A stretch of DNA of 64,000 nt from Sialis fuliginosa (taxonomy: Eukaryota; Arthropoda; Insecta; Megaloptera; Sialidae). Numbering within the stretch: the stretch's first letter is position 1; every line of letters begins with the position of its first letter. Location: contig OY540813.1 of NCBI GenBank assembly GCA_961205875.1, forward strand, positions 27,127,001 to 27,191,000, in the 5' to 3' direction. A program made the position numbers and the translations under genes. The notes beneath the pieces were generated by a model. The model saw only the letters and a program-made list of their open reading frames with translations, had not been told where the DNA came from and made no database searches. Shown in pieces: positions 55,267-64,000 of this stretch.

Positions 55267-58200
55267 AAAATGCATTTTTATCGTTGAATTTCACTCTATA
55301 AAATTAAGTATTCATAATCTTATAATTTTAATACATAACCTAAAGAAAATAAAAACCAAAACCATTAGTATTTTTTTATAACGACCATTAGTAAATGGAT
55401 TTTAATTAATAAATACAATAAAAAATAAAAATTAACTCGTTGATATTCGTTTTTTTATATATTCTTTGCGATGGTGCTAAAGATAATTCTATAAATGTTT
55501 TGAAAATATAATTTTTTAGGTTTATGTTTTTGAAAAATTTTCTCCATGTTGAAACAAAATGAGTATGACTCAAAAATTTGTTCATTCTGATTTCGTAAAA
55601 AAATACTCTCCTTGTTCGATGGAGCCCTATGCTCTGGGGACCCGGCAAGACTGTGCGTGAGGGCATATTTGTCAAATGAAATTATATTCAAAATTACTTG
55701 GGTATATGAAAAAGATCTAAATTGTTTATTTTAAATAGAGAAAAATTAAATTTCACTGTATCATATTTATGCTTGTATAAATAGATTAAAAGAATTTTAT
55801 TAATTTCAATATCCGTAAAATCGTATCACGAGTGTGACTCGTCATGCGTAATTGGGCGTAAGTAAAATACGTGATCGTGAAATATTTTCCTATTGCCGTA
55901 AATAAATAAATTCGTAAGCTTTCGTGATTGTGAGCAAAGATAATTTACGCACTCAATTCTATGTGCCACAATTATGAAATAAAATCTTTAAAAAGTCACA
56001 GACAATTTCCCAGTGATCGAGCGAACAACATCCGTTCACCCCGTTCTATATTTGATATTTGCGTTCACTACCGCGATCATAAAAGAGGCATCAGAAAACT
56101 AACTAAACTAAATTGAAACAACTCCACGCGATATGTTATTCGAAATTTAAATGACAGTTATCATAATTCATACGGCGTAAAATCAGGAACAAAGCCAAAT
56201 TGTCATAAACACGTGTATGCCATCTATCAGGAAATGACAAAATTAACGTTACGCCTTGTAGATATGCGTCACTAAATTCCCCAGACTGAATCTCGAAAAC
56301 ATAAGATGAAATTTATGATTATCTTCGCGCCCAGTGGTGAACAAAGTGTTCATTCGATGCGAAATAGATCGTTGTCAAATAAAAACATTCACAAATTATT
56401 TCATTCATTAAAAATTAACATCATTATAAGAAAAGTTACAAAATACCACTTACAAATCGTTTTCAGTGAACAACAACAAATGTTATTCTGCCCAAAAATA
56501 TATATATTTTTTAAATCAGACCATAAATACACGGCACCTTATACCTGGTCTATTTTTTGTAAAAATATTTCTTTCCACTTAACATACATATATTCTGTAT
56601 ATGAGCCAAATCGGACCATAAATACATATTTTCCAAAAAAAAGATAAACTTGTCGGAACATCAAACGAACATATGGAGTGAATATGGCTTCGATATGTCC
56701 AGGGGTTTAGGCGTGGTGACCTTACATACATATGCACCATATTAAGATACGTTCGTCACAAATCTTTAATTATATCTACCCAAATCTTGACGATAATGAA
56801 AAGAGTTTTTGTCGGCTGTATTGCCCTTTTTTCAATAGCTCAGTGGTGTTAATTTTTTCTTCTTTGGTAGGATTATTTCATAGGGATACCCGATGGAATA
56901 GAATTTTGCTAATGGACTAATCATAGTAGGTTCAGACTGGGGGGGGGGGGGGGGGGTGATACATATGTTTTGAGAGACACATAAAACATATAACTTTAAT
57001 GCTGAAATCTTAATTTGCTATAAAAACCTCCAGAAGAAGACTTGTAAAAAATCATTTATGTAATTATGTTAGTAAATATTTTACGACTCTTAAATAAAAT
57101 AACATCAATCATTTATTCATGACATTTCAACTTAGAAAGAAAATAAGAAAAGCACGAGCTGATTTACTAATATCGTTTCAATTGAAAAGTTCGACAGAAA
57201 AACACTAGAGCTCAACTCCTGACAGTGCAAAAAATTAGTAAGATAAAGTAGTTGTTAATGTCGTTACCAAAAAGCTGTCTGACTGTTGTAGAGATATTTA
57301 TATATGTACATATCTATCGATTGATTGCATTCTGGTGCAGAGCTTTTAGCGTTATTGGTCTGCAGAATTCTTCCAAATTATAAAATAATGAATACAAATA
57401 TGTTACTGTAAAATGCGCATATTCAGATACAGATAAACTGTTTTGTTTAAAGTTTTGTACTTTTAACTCTCTTTTTAAACTAAAATTTCCTATTTTTTGT
57501 TATTTCTTTACATATATATGGTAACTAATAAATAAAAAATTGTTTGGGTATAAACTATTCTGAACCCGTAAAAAATGATCTGAGATTATGTAATTAATCT
57601 AATACTTTTTAGACACAATTATAAATAATTATTAGGTTAAAACTCTCTCCAGAGAGCGAGGGCTGGATATAAATTTAATGCTAAATATTGGTTAATTAAG
57701 CGGTAAAAAAACAATTTTTTTTCGCTATTTTCGAGTGCTAACCACGGTATTTCCCCGTGATTTCCACCTTGCAATGGTGGAAATAAACTGATGTTTTTAT
57801 AACGCACATATATGTACAACCACATATAACAAAAAAAAGAGTAGTGATTATGCTTGTGATTGCATTGTCACGAAAACTAAAGCAGTTCTAATAAATTACA
57901 CTTGTTAATTTGTGCATTAATTACGACGCACCTATGATGTCACGTCTTTTTTTCTTTTTAAATATAAATTAATATAATTGTTTTGTATGAAATTTATTAT
58001 CCTATTATAATTTGAAAACAAGTGTTAATTTTAAATGTGCTACATGAAATAATGTTTGTAATTATTGAGAATATATTTCTTTCTGTTGGCTATTTAGGAT
58101 GTGGTCCGTTTAAAAACACAATAATATGCGTGTACTACATTGTTTTATGTAATTTATATTAGGTTAAAAATGGAAAAAACAACGAATTCATTATATGTAG

Positions 58201-58530
58201 GTATTAGGTATAATAAATTATAACCTCCAAATAGACATTTTACAGGAGTCTATTTAATAATGTATATTATGCTAACCAATATGGATTGTAATACCAACTT
58301 TTTTCAATTTCCTATAATTCAGTAAATTTACCGGTTTTTTGTAATGATATTTTTGATCTTTTTTGGTCCCCCGAGAACGTGAGACCTTTTCTTCGATTTT
58401 ATAGAGAAAATAGCAATTTATCGCCATATATAATTCACCAAATTACAGGTTGAAATTTACCTGTTTTTCAATTCCTACTTACCATAACAGTTTGAATATT
58501 TCGTTTTTAAATGCATAAGTTCATATTATA
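55267..58530. other. Gene-free spacer with a CpG patch and a G18 run
   Basis: A CpG-containing stretch lies at 55830-56290 (for example cgtgatcgtgaa). The 113-codon ATG frame at 56306-56647 contains no domain-like content and includes a repeated 'accataaatac' phrase. A G18 run is at 56939-56956. At about 57715-57790 several inverted phrases (ccacggtatttccccgtg, ccaccttgcaatggtgg) form small hairpins. Confidence 0.35.
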
Positions 58531-58790
58531 CAGGGTGGGGCATTTGAAGTGTTATAGATTTTTATGTCAGAACTATTTAATGTTTCAATCAAAGAATGTT
58601 TGGTTGTGAGGGGCTAATCGAACGGTATTTTTTTATATTTGCGTGGCCTTCAAGGATATTTGAAGGTCAACATCAATTTTTTAAATAGGAACCTACAGTT
58701 TTTATTTAGAAAATTATGGGTTCCTATTTTTTTTTTTCAAATGTGCGATGGTCTAAGATAAAAATCTGTAACATTTTTAATGTCCCACCC
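58531..58790. mobile_element. CAGGGTGGGGCATTT MITE
   Basis: The left end cagggtggggcatttgaagt and the reverse-complemented right end agggtgggacattaaaaatg continue into gtta(t/c)agatttttat, with TA at both sides. Length about 260 bp. Further inverted phrases lie inside (aggaacctacag.../...gggttcct). Non-coding. Confidence 0.6.
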
Positions 58791-58792
58791 TA

Positions 58793-60386
58793 TATATCAA
58801 GGGGAAAATATAAACCAGTTTATGGGAATACATTTCATTTGTAAAAATATTTATACAATTTTTACAATTCGATGTAAAAGTCACTCTATTTTAAGTATAG
58901 AAACACGAAAACTCTAATAACAGAAATAAGAATATTAGTCTATCGAAATACAACATAATTACATTGCATTGGATTTCTTCAAGAAAAAATAATATTTAGA
59001 ATGTAATTTATGAACCAACTGTTCTGACATGGAAATAATTGTCTAGAAAATAAATAGTTGAAGTAGATATTATAAAAAATAAATATTTTATCAATTACTT
59101 CCATTATTATGGCTATTTTTAAAGCAGATTCAGCTGTTCCTCATAAAATAACTCATAGGTGGAGTTAATATTTTAGCGTGGGGATAAGGTATATATGTTT
59201 GTAGAAAAATGAACGACCTCTTTCTATACATTTATTTTAATTCGTAATCTAATGATGCGATTTAAAAGAAAATACTTTCTGGTAAAATAGTGACCGGGAT
59301 TTCAAATATTAATCATATTTTACTGTTATTATGATTGGAATGATTAAATTTAGAAAATGGAGAGGTTCTTATACGTTTGAAATCTTTGCAGAAACGGCGT
59401 TACTTGAATGACGTCGATATTATATCTTGACATCTTAAGTACTTTAAAATTTAATAGGTGTACCTTCAACCTACGTATATTGCTTTTGAAATATTGTTAT
59501 AGCTGGTCGAATGCACTCTCATATAATGAAAAGTCGTTTGTGATTTAAGAAAAATTGATAAGTAGAATGAGAAAATCTTTTATCTTCAATAGCGAAGTAA
59601 AACGATAGCGACGCTTGGTAGGAGGATTATTCTTTTTGAATCATTCATTAAAAATTTTATTCACACTGTTAGTTCTGTCAAATTAACTCTTATTTGGCCC
59701 ATATATTTTTTGTATGTAAATATGTTTTTTTTCGAAGGAACTAAAAGTTCCTGATTTTTAGATTGGATCTTTCGTTGATTTCATGGATTGAAGGCCCATT
59801 AAAATATATTGTATTGCTGAGACATAAAAATGTGTCAAATAAAAAATATAAAGAATTTCACTGCTTACAATTTTCAAACATGAATAATTTTCTCCTTAGA
59901 TATTATCTATTTTGACTGGATTAATTGAATCTGTGAGAAAAAGAAGAGTAGGTATTAGTCCAAAATTCTCAATTCGAGATAATCAAGTTTTAATTTTCAA
60001 AAACTTGAAGGTTACAACTTATTAACTTTGAAAGTCAGCTAACTTTACGACTGCGTTTCCGCACAGTCCCCAAGGACCTGTTAATGCAGTCATGGGTCAT
60101 TAAAAATATTTTGTTTGTGTACAAAAATAATAATAAAATTATTGGACAATGATTCTTTTTCTTCCAAGTTCGCACTTTATCTGAAAAGTCACTTTAATTA
60201 AAGAAAAAATAGTATTATACAAACATTATAAGTTAAAAAATTTGAAAAAGTACTTATTTACCAACTTCTTTCACGCTGATGGTCTTCCACAAATAGATAT
60301 TTTGATAAAAATCCGTTGCTTCTGTATCTCTCTAGCTTTTCGGTGTAGGTTTGATCAAAATCGTTCCAGATTACTTTGGTCAAACA
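58793..60386. other. Gene-free AT-rich spacer
   Basis: Nothing recognised. Confidence 0.4.
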
Positions 60387-60394
60387 CTCTATAT

Positions 60395-60603
60395 CAGCGG
60401 TTTGTAAACTTATATGGTCTAGGGACCCCCTTTTGAACAATTATTTTTCAGGAAACCCCCTCCCCCGGATAGAAAAACAAAGACGGTTGTTAGATACTAA
60501 TTAATCACTGGTAAATAGAAATGTAAAAGTACTTTAATTTATGCCAAATATGTTTCACGAACCCCCGGCAAAAGTTAAGCGAACCCAAGTTTAAGAACCA
60601 CTG
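60395..60603. mobile_element. Short hAT MITE with perfect 8-bp target duplication
   Basis: The ends cagcggtttgtaaactt and, reverse-complemented, cagtggttcttaaactt are of the common hAT type. The octamer ctctatat is identical on both sides (60387-60394 and 60604-60611). At 209 bp it is a very short, non-autonomous copy. Confidence 0.8.
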
Positions 60604-60737
60604 CTCTATATAATATATATTAGTATATGGGCAGTCAGTTAGACCCAAGCTTATCCTAGCGGCTGAGTAGAAAAACAGAACTGTAGTCTGTTTCGCTTAA
60701 GTTTGCAGATTATTGAAACAGATTTTAATGCTGGACA

Positions 60738-61310
60738 GGTTCCATTCACTCTTTAAAACATACTTGGAACTAAGGAAGGAAGGCTGGAATAATATGGCTC
60801 AGACACTCAATATTTAGATCTACATTTATTGAATCGATTCATGTAAAAAAAGGCAGAATTTGGACTGGCACTGTTCTTCTTTTCACCGATTCAATTACTT
60901 TTCAGTTTTTATCCAAATAAAATAAAAAACAAATTTCATAAAATTAATCGATTAAGTATTTTACAAACACTTATATGTAGTCAAAAATAGGACAGACTAT
61001 ATAATCAGCAAGACATTTACTGTTCTTCCATTCACTCAAACTTAAAACACACTTGGAACTAAGGAAGGAAAGCTGGAATAATATGGCTCTTACACTCGAT
61101 ATTTAGATCTACATTTATTGAATCGATTCATGTAAAAAACGGCAGAATTTGGACTGGCACTGTTCTTCTTTTTACCGTTTCAATTACTTTTCAGTTTTTA
61201 TCCAATTAAAATAAAAAACAAATTTCATAAAATAAATCGATTAAGTATTTTGCAAACATTTATATCTAGTCAAAAATAGGACAGACTATATAATCAGCAA
61301 GACATTTTTA
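60738..61310. repeat. Tandem duplication, 289-bp unit, two copies
   Basis: Landmarks acttggaactaaggaagga (60762 and 61051) and gacagactatataatcagca (60991 and 61280) are both spaced 289 bp apart. By eye the two copies are about 95 percent identical, differing by scattered substitutions and small indels. There is no coding capacity and no TIRs. It may be the start of a satellite array or a simple duplication. Confidence 0.8.
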
Positions 61311-61933
61311 TTACCACTGTCTAAAGAGAGGTCAGTAGTCACAATTGTACTATAACACCATTAGTGCAAGGAGAAGATGAATGAGCGCTCCAACTAGACA
61401 CTGATGTTGCCGAGGTGTTCTCTTCTACAAATAACACACACAGACAAAAATAAATACACACACAAAGTCAGTTAGTATTTTAGACCGTTTCTTTGTCGAT
61501 ACGAAAATATCATCGCGTCTAATTATTTGTAATATTCAAAACATGAAAACAAAAATCACGGATCGTTACGATTTTCTTGTAACGTTTTCCTTTTATCTGA
61601 TTACATTTGTATGGGTGTGTTTGTTGTTGTGATATGTATTTGATCTTTCATGTTTTACATGCATTAAAATTATGACATTTTTTTAAATGTACGAAAATTT
61701 AAATTTAGAAAGTAATTTAAAAACTTCCGCGATGATTTGGTTAAAATTAGATTTCATGGCCAACGTTTTTTCAAATATTACATTAACATGAATGTGTATT
61801 AAATTTTTTGAGTAATTTGACTTTTTAAAGTCTACTTAGATTCTGTTACCTAATGATACTAATTCGCTATTTTTATTTTCGTATATATTTCGTATATGTA
61901 ATGTAAGTATAATAAAATATTTCAAATATAAAG
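61311..61933. other. Gene-free AT-rich spacer
   Basis: A short CA run lies near 61435-61465. Nothing else recognised. Confidence 0.4.
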
Positions 61934-62210
61934 AATCTGCTATGGAGGTGTCAAATCGTTATGAATTTGCTCAGAATTTTAGAGTAGTGTTTATAAATGT
62001 AAATTCTATGTTTTTATAGTGTACACTTGTCACTACTGCTTTTAGATTGCTGATTTCTATTTAACGCACATGCGTTAAGGTAATTCATTAAAACTATTTT
62101 AAACCATATCATTGATAAGAACTATTAGTGACTATCATTTATATTTGATACCCCGCAGATAGGGTTGGCTTAGTTTTTACTTCTGAGAAAATTCTTTATA
62201 AAACCGGACA
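61934..62210. mobile_element. GTCCGG family B MITE, right end intact
   Basis: The right end ctttataaaaccggaca matches the family TIR. The core phrases gttatgaatttgctcagaat, gctgatttctatttaa and cgcacatgcgttaaggt match 17201-17480 and 29862-30135. The left terminal bases have decayed. Confidence 0.6.
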
Positions 62211-64000
62211 TTACGCTGTAAACGTTGTACAAACAAAACAATAAAATTTATAAACATGAAATCTTAAAATTAAAGGTCTTGTCTACGTTACGTGTGCACC
62301 TCTTATTTAAAAAAAGCATCACTTATCAACAGCGCATAATAAAAATAAAATTTGAAATAAACGTTGCAAAGAATATTGTTATCAGTGAGGAGCAACAGAA
62401 AAAAACCGAATAAATTCATTTTTGCAAATTTTACAGGAGAGGTCAAAATGTATCTACCTTATTTTCATGTACTTTTTAAAACGTTTGAGTTGATGTTGGT
62501 TATAGGTAGGTACAATGGAGATTATATATATATCTTTATTTTTTTATTCGGGATTTGTTAGCTTTTATTCCGAGACACGCTTTTAAAACCATTTTTAAAG
62601 GGGTTTTAGTAATATAAATGTTCTTTGGTCAGTTGAAAATGCTGAATCGAAAAAAGTCATCTCAGTTTAAAGTGGATTTATCAAGTTTTGTTCTCATTAC
62701 TATTTTTCAGTTAATAGCCTCTACACACCACCCAATCTGCTGGGTCGATTTGTCGGGAGGTAGAGGCAGAGTACTGCAGATTGGGTCGTGTATATATAGG
62801 CAAATCGGGCCGACTATTCGCGGAATAATCATAAAAAGTGATTAGTTCGTCAAGTTTCAAAAAAATTTTGTCATTTTATTCGAAATTTTCTCGATTTTTT
62901 CTGTAAAAGTAAAATGCATAAAAAGTGAATTGCCAATTAAAAATAAAATAATATTTACATCATGTATCACATAAATGATAATTTTTTAGATCATCCTTCG
63001 TAATTAAATATTTTTATTCGACAACCAAAATTTGACTGAATACGGGTCTATATATAATTATAACAGATACAAATTATTTATAAAGCATCTGCTACTGAAC
63101 TAAATCTTTTTATTTTCGGTTTCTTCTAAATTATCTTGAAGTGATGAATGATTATAAATTTATAATAGACAACTTTGTTCCTCGATTGCACATATTGCTT
63201 ATTTTATTTTTTGAATAATTAACTGTTGATGTATAAGAAACGTAGGTATCGATTATATTTCATTTTATAAACAGTGTTGGATTAATAATGGTTAGTTAAT
63301 CTTCCGTTAGTTAATAACGGTTATGATGAATTGTATAAAGTAATAAATAATTACATGTAGTGAATTTCATTAAACAAATAAGCGTTTAATGAAATTCAAA
63401 AATCAATGACAAAATCTCTAAATACAGTGACAAAATAATACTAGCAGCTTTACAAAACAAAACGCACGACTAATTGTAAGCTCTTCATTACAATTGATGA
63501 GGTTAGGGTTAATGTTTTAAATATTGCCTTAGTCACGTAGTATAGTGAAGAAAATTCGGGTAATCCGATATCCTGTATTTCTAGTTTTAAACATACACAC
63601 TTTGACACCTGGCATTTCCAATGTCTTCATCAACCGGCTTCCGTTGTTTTTGACGCGCGGCACGCGTATTTTTAGATACATCGACATCACATGTGCGCCA
63701 ATATACGCGCACAAATACACTACAATCATGCGTCAGTGGTGGCAAATGTTAGGACGAATAATATAATATTTTTTCTCGTTGAAATGATTGTCAATAGTAA
63801 ATAAGATTTTTCTGGCAATAACATCTTAAAATTGAAAATTTATTTAATTTTAAATATGTATCTACGTGATTGTTTGAATTATTGTGTACCTTACCTACTT
63901 CTTTCTTTACATCCTTGTTAAAAATTAATGAAAAAGGCCAGAAGATATACCAAAAAGTCTACTTAATGGGCACATAGTACTCTGAAATTATAAATTAAAG
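62211..64000. other. Spacer with a structured GC-rich segment at 62717-62807
   Basis: Interleaved complementary segments lie at 62717-62807 (see findings). At 63600-63740 there is a CpG-rich patch (gacgcgcggcacgcgta) with overlapping frames on both strands; the + frame begins at a GTG, so it is not a credible gene start. The rest is AT-rich. Confidence 0.35.

Noticed and set aside
56306-56647. 113-codon ATG ORF
   Set aside because: No domain, signal or codon pattern is visible, and it contains a repeated AT-rich phrase. Probably chance.
56939-56956. G18 run as a G-quadruplex regulatory site
   Set aside because: A single homopolymer in a genome with many G/C tracts in MITEs. No flanking feature supports a function.
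1-64000. CRISPR arrays, bacterial operons, rRNA genes, LTR retrotransposons, endogenous viral genes
   Set aside because: I looked for direct-repeat arrays, ribosomal signatures, paired LTRs and viral replication or capsid motifs on both strands and found none.
1-64000. Well-known insect microRNAs (for example let-7, bantam, miR-1, miR-184)
   Set aside because: I scanned by eye for several conserved mature sequences and saw no match. A proper search was not possible.

Overview
The window is nuclear DNA from an arthropod, most likely an insect. By eye it is strongly AT-rich. It has no operons, no bacterial gene layout and no long open reading frames, and it is dense in the transposon families typical of insect genomes: mariner, Tc1, hAT, Transib-like, pogo-like, Jockey-like and RTE-like remnants, and Penelope-type hammerhead motifs. 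I assign no order or species. I see no intact host protein-coding gene. Most short reading frames here begin at non-ATG codons, overlap transposon repeats or have no recognisable content.

Layout. 1-8 kb: AT-rich spacer, an RTE-like remnant, a 444-bp terminal-inverted-repeat (TIR) element and a candidate regulatory island. 8-17.5 kb: nested and stand-alone MITEs, an internally deleted Tc1 element with a transposase N-terminus, and a decayed Jockey-type reverse transcriptase. 20-28 kb: a hAT MITE with 8-bp target duplications, a near-perfect snapback at 21949-22150 whose arms carry hammerhead-ribozyme motifs, a CpG-rich patch, and an 872-bp element with perfect 40-bp TIRs. 28-29.3 kb: a dead mariner. 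31-41 kb: a 795-bp TIR element, another hAT MITE with perfect target duplications, and a Transib-like foldback nested inside a hAT element. 42-44.2 kb: a MITE, a CpG-rich promoter-like island with a perfect NRF1/Ewg-type site, and a further MITE. 47.8-52.4 kb: a foldback element with a tRNA-like sequence at its centre, a CGAGAC-rich cluster, and a TIR element with a fragment of a pogo-like DNA-binding domain. 58-62.8 kb: small MITEs, a 289-bp tandem duplication and a structured GC-rich segment.

How it fits together. Three places on the + strand (14422/14423, 33410/33411, 44284/44285) have a 3' splice site placed directly against a 5' splice site, CAG|GTAAG. This is the form of the ratchet points used in recursive splicing of very long arthropod introns. 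With the absence of coding exons, they raise the possibility that much of the window is intron of a large gene transcribed left to right. RNA data are needed to test this. The other leads I rate highest are the hammerhead-bearing snapback, the foldback with a Pol III-type centre, the Transib-in-hAT nest, and interleaved helices at 62717-62807.
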